Shown here: piece after piece, positions 19,410 to 26,511 of the stretch
How positions within the stretch are numbered: the first letter of the stretch is position 1
Layout: each line of letters opens with the position of its first letter
DNA from: Couchioplanes caeruleus
Lineage (GTDB): Bacteria > Actinomycetota > Actinomycetes > Mycobacteriales > Micromonosporaceae
Direction of reading: 5' to 3'
Assembly (NCBI RefSeq): GCF_003751945.1
Contig: NZ_RJKL01000001.1
Location: forward strand, 3,410,001-3,474,000
DNA: 64,000 nucleotides
Notes under the pieces: model-generated
Seen by the model: the letters and a program-made list of their open reading frames with translations, nothing else
Database searches by the model: none
What the model was told of the DNA's origin: nothing
Program-made: the position numbers and the translations under genes

Positions 19410-21377
19410 TCAGGGGAACGGATGCGGATGCGGGTTGATGTCGGCGTCGGTCAGCGGCCGGTCGTAGTAGCCCAGCTCGTGCGGCACCCGGTACAGACGC
19501 GCGAAGCCCCGGTCCCGGCGCCGGGAGTGGCCGAAGGTCATCGGCAGACAGCCCGGGATGACGACCTTGACGCAGCGGAAGTCGCCGGCGCGGTGTTCGG
19601 GCGTGGTCTGGTCCACGGCGATCACGTCGAGGCCGCCGCGGCGGTACCGCTCGACCGTGTCGATCAGGTCGAGGGTCAGATCCGTGTGCCGCGGCCCCCG
19701 GTAGTAGTCCGCGAACGCCTCCTGGAAGGTCTGCCGCTGCGGGGAGCCGAGGAGGAAGTCGAAGCGGTCGAAGACCTCCGGCGCGCCGTTCAGCGCCGCA
19801 TGGTCCTCCATGGACACCACCTCGTACGGGTCCGCGAGCATCCGCTCCACCCGCGGACGCTGCTGCCGGTGGAACTCCGCGGGCCGGCTGACCAGCGGTC
19901 CGAGCTCCATGAGGGCATTGCGCAGCGCCTTGACGGGATCGAGGTGCGAGCCCGAGGCGCAGAGCACCTGCGGCATGTCCGGCATGCCCCGCCGGTTCAC
20001 GGCCATGACCCAGAAGGCCGGGATGCCCTGCTCGACCGTGATGTTGAAGACCTCGATCGAGTAGCCGGAGAAGCTCTCGATGCTCCCGACGATCAGCGGG
20101 ATGTCGGGATCCGGCGCCGAGCGCACGTCGATCCGTGGAACGGAGAGCCGGGCGTACCAGGTCATCAGGAACGCGTCCCGCTCGGCCACCTCGAGGATGC
20201 CGTACAGGATCGCCTCCTCGAGGCATCCGCCCAGCGCACAGCCGTTCGAGATCTCGTAGACGAACGGATGGTCCCGGGTGTTGCGGTAGACCGTGCCGTA
20301 GTACGCGTAGTTCTCCGGCACGAGAATCGGCCGCTCCTGGCCCAGCGACCAGCCCCACACCCAGTTGAAGACCAGGTCAGGAGAGAACCGCGGGTACGGG
20401 AAACCCGGCCGGTCGTAGAGCTCGTCGGCGTGCAGTCCCAGCACCCTCGGATCCAGCGCCTCGTCGCCCAGCTCGCGGTAACTGGATCGCACCACGGTCC
20501 GCTTGCCGCCCGGCTCGATGCCGCCGTACCGTTCCACACCCTCGGCGATCGCGGTGAGCTGGCTTGCGGCGAAGTTCGTCTGATGGCCGTAGCCGACCTC
20601 GGTGCGGGTCGTCGCCCGCAGCCCCATCGGTGAGCTGGCGCTGGGGAAGACGCTGCGGCCCTCCTTGTAGACCGCCCGCAGCAGGCCTGCCTCGCGGTCC
20701 ACGTAGACCCGGTGCAGCCGGTCCTGCTCCCCCGCCAGCGAGCGGACCCGGTAGGTGTCCGGAGCCACCTTCGGCCGGGGCGCGAGCTCGACGACGGCGG
20801 CCTCGCGGGAGTCCTCCGGAAGCCGGCCGCACCGCTCGCACAGAGGATCGGGCAGCCAGTGGTGGGTGCTCGTGCGCAGGCTGTCGAGCGCCACGCGGAT
20901 CATCGGCCCCGGCTCGCCACCCGCGACGAGCCGGTCGACCTCCCGCCCGATCAGGGTCGCGACCAGGTCGGCGGCGAGTGCGGTCAGCCAGTCCGCGCCC
21001 ATCGTCGCCATTCGCAACGGCTCGGCGTCGAGGGCCTTGCCGAAGTCGCCGACGTCGTTGCGGGCCCGCAGCCGCCGACCCTCGACGCAGATCAGGCAGC
21101 CCTCGTCCACAGCAGACAGCACCGGACCGACCAGGGCAGCGCCGGGCACCACGTACACCGGGAGCAGCGACACTTCGTTGTCCAGGCACCAGTCATTCCA
21201 GGTGCGGTGCTGCTCACGGTCCCACCCGTCGTGGATGAGGACCAGGACGTCGACGGACCGGTCGTCGCGGTTCTCCGGATCGACGCGTTCCACCCGGTGG
21301 CGCGGCGACAACAGGGACATGGCAGCGTCGTGCAGCATGCCGTTCCCGGCCACGCCGACCCGCGTTTCCCCGGCCAT
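19410..21377 (-). CDS. YcaO cyclodehydratase fused to an E1-like N-terminal region
   Basis: The 655-residue protein forms thiazolines from Cys by ATP-dependent cyclodehydration. Residues 1 to about 200 resemble the C-terminal part of E1-like partner proteins (DEGCLICVEGRRLRARND near 91-108, a CERC pair at 180-183). The YcaO domain follows, with the ATP-binding helix QLTAIAEGVERYGG (about 273-286), and the protein ends in PHPHPFP, the Pro-rich tail typical of azoline-forming YcaO enzymes. This is the TbtG-like arrangement. It is one base apart from the upstream partner gene, and the downstream dehydrogenase follows within ten bases. Confidence 0.92.
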   Translation of the reverse strand: MAGETRVGVAGNGMLHDAAMSLLSPRHRVERVDPENRDDRSVDVLVLIHDGWDREQHRTWNDWCLDNEVSLLPVYVVPGAALVGPVLSAVDEGCLICVEGRRLRARNDVGDFGKALDAEPLRMATMGADWLTALAADLVATLIGREVDRLVAGGEPGPMIRVALDSLRTSTHHWLPDPLCERCGRLPEDSREAAVVELAPRPKVAPDTYRVRSLAGEQDRLHRVYVDREAGLLRAVYKEGRSVFPSASSPMGLRATTRTEVGYGHQTNFAASQLTAIAEGVERYGGIEPGGKRTVVRSSYRELGDEALDPRVLGLHADELYDRPGFPYPRFSPDLVFNWVWGWSLGQERPILVPENYAYYGTVYRNTRDHPFVYEISNGCALGGCLEEAILYGILEVAERDAFLMTWYARLSVPRIDVRSAPDPDIPLIVGSIESFSGYSIEVFNITVEQGIPAFWVMAVNRRGMPDMPQVLCASGSHLDPVKALRNALMELGPLVSRPAEFHRQQRPRVERMLADPYEVVSMEDHAALNGAPEVFDRFDFLLGSPQRQTFQEAFADYYRGPRHTDLTLDLIDTVERYRRGGLDVIAVDQTTPEHRAGDFRCVKVVIPGCLPMTFGHSRRRDRGFARLYRVPHELGYYDRPLTDADINPHPHPFP

Positions 21378-21378
21378 G

Positions 21379-23433
21379 TCAGCGTCCCCCGGCCATGACG
21401 ACGTTCACGATGTACGGCAGCACCTCGTGCATGACGGGATCGTGGTCCAGCGGCACGACGACCGGCCGATGCCCGCCGTCGCGGAAGCGTGCGAGCAGCT
21501 CCCGGCGGATCTCCGGCCACTCTCGCACCGCGTCGTCGTCCCGGTCCGCCGGGGCGCCGCGCAGGTCGGCGGGCAGGCGGGGCAGGAGGCTGGGACCGTC
21601 TATCGCGTACGCGGGCCACTTGTCCGCCTCCGCCTGATGGTGGCGTAGCGCCTGCTCGAGGACGGCCTCCACCAGCGCGGCGCGGTCGTATCCCGACGCG
21701 GAGCCCACCGACGTGGTGCCGGCGCAGGCGATCAGCGTCGGGACGCCGAGGGAGCCGGTGATGTCGTACACGGTCGGATCGACGCCCAGGACGTCCAGCA
21801 TGTCGAGGAAGCGCGGGACCAGCTCGGTCCGGCCGGCCGCGGCGACGTCGACGCGCGGGAACGGGCGCGTGGCATCCCCGATCTCCGCCAGGGTGATCCG
21901 GGCGGCCCACCCCAGCAGGCCCCGGCTCACCGCCTCGTCCCAGGTGAACCCGGAGGCCAGGCCGGGCACGTCGTCCACGGTCGGCAGCGCGCCGCGCAAC
22001 ACCGGAAAGGCGTCGGTCGCCGGTACGCCGCGAACGTCGTCGCCGAACAGGTCCCACCCCTGAACGAGGGAGTCACCGCCGGTACCAGCGCGTACGGCGC
22101 TCGCCGCGTACAGCTCACAGGCGCGGCGGGTCGCTCGGGCCCGGGCCTCGGTGAAGTCGGTGGCGACCGCGACGGCGGCCAGGCGCTCGCGGTCGAGGCC
22201 GGGCCGCAGCAGGGCGTCGGCGTACTCGGCCCGTGACACCTTCAGCGGCAACTGACCCCAGTCGCCCTCGTCCAGGCTGCCGAGCAGGCCGGTCCGCTCG
22301 TCGAAGCAGGCGGCCGCCGCGGTCGAGAACGCGTCGGCGGAGATCTCGGCTCCCTCGGCGAGGCGCCGTACGGCGGCGAGGAAGTCGGCGTCGCTCCGCA
22401 CCGGCTCGGCACCGTGGACGGAGCACAGCGGGTGCGCGGTGACCGGATGGTTGGCGCTCTGCAAGGTCTCCAGGTCGATCCGGACCATGGCGGCGTCCGT
22501 CTCCAGGGGTCCGGCACCGGTGACGTGCTTGAAGATCTCGAACGCGGCCTGGTGCGCGACGATGGCGGCGGTCGGGCCGGCCAGGAATTCGCTGGTCACG
22601 GCCTCGGCTCGATCGAGGAAGCCGCAACCGTTCCCGCCGTCCTTCCCCTCGCCGCTTCCTTCGTCGCGGCCGAGCACGCGGAGCCAGGCGCATTCCCAGC
22701 AGGCTCCGGCGGTGCCGGTGACGAGCGGACCGATCCAGGCCTCGTCGCCCACCAGGACGGCCTGGATCAGGGCGATGCCGCGCTCCCGGCAGGCCCGGTT
22801 GATCGCGCGCGCCCGGTCGAGCATCGGCTTGTCGGATACGTGGATCACCACGTCGACGCCGTCGAGGTCGAGCGTGGGCTGTTCGGTCAGCGACTGGCGG
22901 GGGTCGCGCCGCCGGGCCCGCTCGGCGTGTTCGGCGATGCGCTGCCGGTCCGTCTCGGCTTCGCCGGTGACGGTCAACCGCACCTGCCGGGCACCGGTCT
23001 GCAGGCACGCCTGCACCAGGGCGACCAGCGAACGCCCGGCGCCGACGAGCAGGACCGTGCTTTCCCGGAATTGCTGGAACCGAAAGGCGGCGGAGTCCTG
23101 GTAATAGTCGATGAAAGCGATCTCGGACTCGAATGCCGCGAGCTCGCCGGCGTCCAAGTCATGGCCGCGGTCGGCGCCGACGTCCTTGACGAATCCCTTC
23201 TGGAGCAGGCCGGCAATCAGGTTCTCGACCATCCGGCGGCGCTGTTCGGAAAGGCCCGCGGTGATCTGTTCGAGCGTGTGTTCGCCGGTGAGGAACGGCG
23301 CCAGCTTGTCGACCCACTGGTAGACGTGCCTGCCCTCCAGCGTGAGGGTTCCATGATTGCTGACGAAATAGATTCCCTCCGCCGAGGGAAGGTACAGCGT
23401 GTCGTTCTTCAGCTTCGGCTTCACGCGCTCCAT
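21379..23433 (-). CDS. Ocin-ThiF-like cyclodehydratase partner with RiPP recognition element
   Basis: The 684-residue protein begins with a winged-helix-like region (YLPSAEGIYFVSNHGTLTLE, up to about residue 95), the likely RRE that binds the leader peptide. An E1-like fold follows (STVLLVGAGRSLVALVQACL around 125-145), with paired Cys (GACWECAW) and a later HPLCSVHG, which may bind zinc. It should deliver the precursor to the YcaO enzyme, as TbtF does in thiomuracin biosynthesis. It is the first enzyme gene after the precursor, 134 bases downstream of it. Confidence 0.88.
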   Translation of the reverse strand: MERVKPKLKNDTLYLPSAEGIYFVSNHGTLTLEGRHVYQWVDKLAPFLTGEHTLEQITAGLSEQRRRMVENLIAGLLQKGFVKDVGADRGHDLDAGELAAFESEIAFIDYYQDSAAFRFQQFRESTVLLVGAGRSLVALVQACLQTGARQVRLTVTGEAETDRQRIAEHAERARRRDPRQSLTEQPTLDLDGVDVVIHVSDKPMLDRARAINRACRERGIALIQAVLVGDEAWIGPLVTGTAGACWECAWLRVLGRDEGSGEGKDGGNGCGFLDRAEAVTSEFLAGPTAAIVAHQAAFEIFKHVTGAGPLETDAAMVRIDLETLQSANHPVTAHPLCSVHGAEPVRSDADFLAAVRRLAEGAEISADAFSTAAAACFDERTGLLGSLDEGDWGQLPLKVSRAEYADALLRPGLDRERLAAVAVATDFTEARARATRRACELYAASAVRAGTGGDSLVQGWDLFGDDVRGVPATDAFPVLRGALPTVDDVPGLASGFTWDEAVSRGLLGWAARITLAEIGDATRPFPRVDVAAAGRTELVPRFLDMLDVLGVDPTVYDITGSLGVPTLIACAGTTSVGSASGYDRAALVEAVLEQALRHHQAEADKWPAYAIDGPSLLPRLPADLRGAPADRDDDAVREWPEIRRELLARFRDGGHRPVVVPLDHDPVMHEVLPYIVNVVMAGGR

Positions 23434-23508
23434 CCAGGGACTTCGCTTCCGGTGCTGCTCATGGAGTTTCGTGCGGGTGCGGCGCCCGCGTCATGCGGAA
23501 CATGGCGA

Positions 23509-23524
23509 TCCGCGATGCCGCGGA
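23509..23524 (-). other. Short hairpin downstream of the precursor gene
   Basis: TCCGCG and CGCGGA form a perfect six-base stem in the 134-base spacer between the precursor stop and the next gene. Such hairpins after RiPP precursor genes often stabilise or attenuate the transcript so that the precursor is made in excess. Here that is inference. Confidence 0.4.
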
Positions 23525-23567
23525 CCCCGCACCCGTCCGTACGGTCAGCGAGTTTCCTCGCCCAGGG

Positions 23568-23741
23568 TCAGCCGCAGGGGCAGCAGCAGCAGCTACAGGT
23601 GCAGCAGCAGCAACCCGCGGAGGCGCCGACCTCGGTCATCCCGTGGCCCATGCCCAGGGACTGCAGGTCGGCGTCGGTCTCGCCCCCGAAGGCGAGGCTC
23701 TCGACCTCGAGATCCTCGAGGTCCAGCTTCAGATCTTCCAC
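23568..23741 (-). CDS. Thiopeptide precursor peptide
   Basis: A GTG at 23741, preceded by AGGAGA at five bases, opens a 57-residue peptide. Residues 1-40 form an acidic leader (VEDLKLDLEDLEVESL at its start, GHGMTEVGA at 32-40). The ending closely resembles, from memory, thiomuracin/GE2270 leaders. Residues 41-57 form the core SAGCCCCTCSCCCCPCG. Numbered from Ser41 as position 1, the only other Ser is position 10, the spacing that yields 26-membered pyridine rings, and positions 7-12 (CTCSCC) equal those of thiocillin. Ten Cys could become up to ten thiazoles. Position 2 is Ala, where most thiopeptides have Cys; lactazole, with Trp there, is a precedent. The core is encoded by TGC-rich trinucleotide repeats. 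Confidence 0.92.
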   Translation of the reverse strand: MEDLKLDLEDLEVESLAFGGETDADLQSLGMGHGMTEVGASAGCCCCTCSCCCCPCG

Positions 23742-23811
23742 GTCGTTCTCCTATCGCTGGAGGTGTTCGGAAGCCGCCGCGATCTGCCCGGGATGCCACG
23801 GCGACTTGTCA

Positions 23812-23841
23812 TTCCTAACACGACATTCGCGGCCATGTCAG
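23812..23841 (-). promoter_or_regulatory. Candidate promoter of the precursor operon
   Basis: On the minus strand CTGACA (23836-23841, five of six matches to TTGACA) and TAGGAA (23812-23817) are 18 bases apart. Transcription would begin near 23805, giving a leader of about 60 bases before the GTG. The region just upstream is the most AT-rich stretch of the cluster (around 23855-23890). Confidence 0.4.
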
Positions 23842-24237
23842 CCTTGCCGATCCACAAACTTAAATTTTGTATTTGCGCCCGGAAAAAGGCAGCACGGAAA
23901 GCGCGATCCGGCATTCACCGCTCGCGCTTTTCATTGCATGACGAAGCCGCACGGCACCGCACAAGGCCGATGTCGAAGCGTGATCTCATTCCGCAAGGGC
24001 GGAACGGGGCAGGTGGTTCGACAACTGTCGAGTTTCGCACCCACTTCGCGAATTATCGCGCAGAACCTCGGCTACACAGAGCAGCCGGCCGTGCCGATCG
24101 GAACCATATACTCCCCCGATGAGTGGCTCGATTCTTGTACAGCTTGTCAACGATGTTGGACACCGTCAAGACCGGTGACCCACTCCACAGCTTTCCCACA
24201 GCCGCGACCCTCCACACAGGCCGGTGTGGGCGTCTTG
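23842..24237. other. Non-coding gap between precursor promoter and hydrolase gene
   Basis: About 400 bases without a supportable gene. It contains an AT-rich tract near 23860-23885 upstream of the candidate precursor promoter, and two TTGAC-containing sites on the minus strand near 24145-24170. Open frames here on either strand lack start sites and similarity. It probably holds the regulatory region of the precursor operon; no cluster-specific regulator gene is present to suggest an operator. Confidence 0.4.
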
Positions 24238-25161
24238 TTAGGACAAGCTGCGCAGCAGGTCGAGCACACGGGGCCAGCACTCCCGGCTGGCTTGCTCGTC
24301 CGAGGCCACCGCGCCACCCATGAGCAGCCGGTCGAAGCCGGCCCGGCGAGGTCGTGAGGCGGTGCCGGGAACGCCGAGGAGATGACCCGCCTCGGGCATG
24401 AGCACATGCTCGTACGGATACCGGTGCCCGTGCCGCGAGAGCCGATCGACGATCAGCGAGCCGAAAAGCTCCGACGGCCAGAGCTGGTCCCGGCCCCCGC
24501 TGAGCACCAGCACCGGCCCGCCGATGCGCTCGACGGGAATCGCCGCCACCGCGACCGCGGCCTCCTGGCTCATCGCCCGCTCGAAGAGGGGCCGGAAGGC
24601 GGTCGGACGCCCACGGACGAAGGCGGTGAACATCTCCCCGTCCGCCGGGGTGGGCGGCGCCATCGGCACGAAGGGCACCGGGGTGCCGCCGTGGCTCCAC
24701 GACGAGCGCGGAGCGCCCATCGCCAGGCGCGGATCGGAGGGTGTGGCCTGCCATGCCACGCTGCTCGGCACATAGGCGACCACGCCGCGGACCCGGTCCG
24801 GCAGGGCGGCGGCGAGCAGCAGCGCGAGCTCGCCGCCCCGGGAACGACCGAGCACCGACAGCCGGCCCGGGTCGGCCTCGGGCCGCCGCGACAGCCAGTC
24901 CAGGGCCCCGGCGAAGTACTCCAGCGGAATCTCGATCAGGTCCGACGGCAGCGGCGCCGTCCCGAAGTAGGCGACGGCCAGCGCGGCGAACCCCGCCCGG
25001 GCCAGAAGCCCCGCGGCGAACGCGGGCACGGCACCCTCGGAGCCGCCCACCACGAGCACCGCGGGATGCGGCCCCGGCGTCGTCGGAGCGCAGAGCACGC
25101 CGACCAGGTCGGGCTGGGAGACCCGCACCGACACGATGTCCGTCACACCCGCGCCGCTCAT
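24238..25161 (-). CDS. Alpha/beta hydrolase, BAAT_C/dienelactone hydrolase-like
   Basis: The 307-residue enzyme has the family motif AVLVVGGSEGAVPAF near residues 35-47 and a nucleophile elbow VLGRSRGGELALLLAA with Ser107. It also has a candidate acid in LSGGRDQLWPSEL and His in MPEAGHLLG, a complete Ser-Asp-His triad. The related acyl-CoA thioesterase C-terminal domains use Cys or Ser here. It overlaps the second SpaB_C gene by four bases (ATGA), so the two are co-expressed. Alpha/beta hydrolases act in several thiopeptide pathways on ester bonds or on leader/macrocycle processing; the exact step here is unknown. Confidence 0.8.
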   Translation of the reverse strand: MSGAGVTDIVSVRVSQPDLVGVLCAPTTPGPHPAVLVVGGSEGAVPAFAAGLLARAGFAALAVAYFGTAPLPSDLIEIPLEYFAGALDWLSRRPEADPGRLSVLGRSRGGELALLLAAALPDRVRGVVAYVPSSVAWQATPSDPRLAMGAPRSSWSHGGTPVPFVPMAPPTPADGEMFTAFVRGRPTAFRPLFERAMSQEAAVAVAAIPVERIGGPVLVLSGGRDQLWPSELFGSLIVDRLSRHGHRYPYEHVLMPEAGHLLGVPGTASRPRRAGFDRLLMGGAVASDEQASRECWPRVLDLLRSLS

Positions 25162-26342
25162 GGACGCCGCGGGCCCGACGCGACGAAGTCCTCGGCCGAG
25201 ATGCCGTAGTGGTCCTCCACGGTGTTGGCGACGAGGTGACAGAGCAGGAACCGCTCCACCGGCCGTACGCCGATCCGGTTCAGATGCAGATAGAGGTAGT
25301 TGAGGGCGAACCGGAACGCCAGGAAGTCCGGATCGCGCTGCAGCGATTCCATCGCCCCGCCCGGGCCCTGCAGCCTGCGGTGAAAGTCACTGTGCCGCAG
25401 CATCTCCGGATCCCAGCCATCCCGTTCTTCGCCCGGCTCGGCGCCTCCCCCCGCCGCCGCTCCTGCCGCCGCTCCTGCCGCCCCGATCCTCTCCGCCGCC
25501 GCTCCTGCCGGCCCGGTCCTCTCCGCCGCCGCGAAGGAGAGTTCGCCGGAGGCGATGAGCCGCTCGGCGACCTCGCGATACCGGCGCAGCACGGCGAGCC
25601 AGTCGGCGACGAACGGCACCGGCTCACCGCGGCCGTCGAGACCGTCGAGGACCGTGACCAGGCGCTCTCTCAGCGCGGGCGCCTGGGCGCGATACCTGTC
25701 GTCGCACGACGCCCGGCGCGTGCCGGGATCCGGAGCGCGGACGATGAAACCCTCGGCGTGCGAACGGTACGAGATGAAACCGCGATCGATTCCCGGCCAC
25801 ATCGCGTGCGCCGTGGCCACCATGAAGTCGAAGGCGAGGGCCATCCGCCCGCCGCCACCGCGGACGTGCGCGAGGGCGCCGAACGCGAGGTCGTTGGTCT
25901 CGTGGTAGAAGTCCTCCAGCAGCTCCGCCGCCGCCTCGCTGCCGAGGACGGGTATGCGCCGGTCGTACGGGTCCCATCGCAGCGAGTTGTCCGGGTGGAA
26001 CGGCGACAGCGGCCCCCATTCCTGCTCCTGCGGCGCGAGCACCTTGTGCACCGCGAGCAGCTCGCGCTCGTCGATCCGGGCGGTCGACGGAAAGGCCGCG
26101 AGGTGCCGGGACACCGCCCGCTCCACTGCCGGACGGATCACCTCGCGGAAGACCCGGTCCGACGCGCGCACGCCCAGCCGCAGGTGCGGTCCCCGGAGCC
26201 AGTGCCGTGTGACGACTAGACGCTCCGCGTGCGGGGCAAGCTCGGCGAACAACGGGCGTACGCACTCGAGGAGCAAGTCGTCCTTGTTCTCCTCGTAGTA
26301 GTAGATCTGAACCCCTTGCCACCTCGGCGAATCTTCACTCAT
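25158..26342 (-). CDS. Thiopeptide-type (SpaB_C) protein 2: probable pyridine synthase
   Basis: The 394-residue protein begins MSEDSPRWQGVQIYYYEENK, has TRHWLRGPHLRLGV at about residues 45-58, and ends with a helix-rich block (FALNYLYLHLNRIGVRPVER, then LCHLVANTVEDHYG). It belongs to the same family as the gene at 14260-15237 but is diverged, and is the better candidate for the TbtD/TclM-type enzyme that joins two dehydroalanines and releases the leader. An Ala/Gly-rich tandem repeat (about residues 271-300, unit AAERxGxAG) is inserted before the C-terminal block. It is divergent from the glycosyltransferase gene and separate from the precursor operon. Confidence 0.82.
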   Translation of the reverse strand: MSEDSPRWQGVQIYYYEENKDDLLLECVRPLFAELAPHAERLVVTRHWLRGPHLRLGVRASDRVFREVIRPAVERAVSRHLAAFPSTARIDERELLAVHKVLAPQEQEWGPLSPFHPDNSLRWDPYDRRIPVLGSEAAAELLEDFYHETNDLAFGALAHVRGGGGRMALAFDFMVATAHAMWPGIDRGFISYRSHAEGFIVRAPDPGTRRASCDDRYRAQAPALRERLVTVLDGLDGRGEPVPFVADWLAVLRRYREVAERLIASGELSFAAAERTGPAGAAAERIGAAGAAAGAAAGGGAEPGEERDGWDPEMLRHSDFHRRLQGPGGAMESLQRDPDFLAFRFALNYLYLHLNRIGVRPVERFLLCHLVANTVEDHYGISAEDFVASGPRRP

Positions 26343-26511
26343 GACGCGGTCCCCCCGGCCGGACTCGGCTTCGACTCGCCCTGGAGTCAACCAAAGGAGA
26401 TCCGGGCTGTCCAAATGACACCGTCCACAAGCGGCGGCTCGCATGGTGGCGGCGAGCCATCGACAACCGTACGATGGCCCCGAACCGGACGCGTGCCTGA
26501 TCGGGGGAAGC
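26343..26511. promoter_or_regulatory. Divergent control region
   Basis: The 169-base gap separates the minus-strand SpaB_C-2/hydrolase pair from the plus-strand glycosyltransferase/methyltransferase pair and must contain promoters for both. A TACGAT box at 26470-26475 is a possible plus-strand -10, but its -35 is poor. No clear operator was found. Confidence 0.4.

Noticed and set aside
15230..23741. Cluster as a class I lanthipeptide or plain linear azole peptide
   Set aside because: There is no LanC cyclase. The split LanB, two SpaB_C proteins, YcaO/E1 pair, dehydrogenases and a Ser1-Ser10 core together fit only the thiopeptide class.
23493..24122. Plus-strand open frame covering the precursor region
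   Set aside because: It reads across the TGC repeats as polyalanine, has no ribosome-binding site, and conflicts with the well-supported precursor gene on the other strand.
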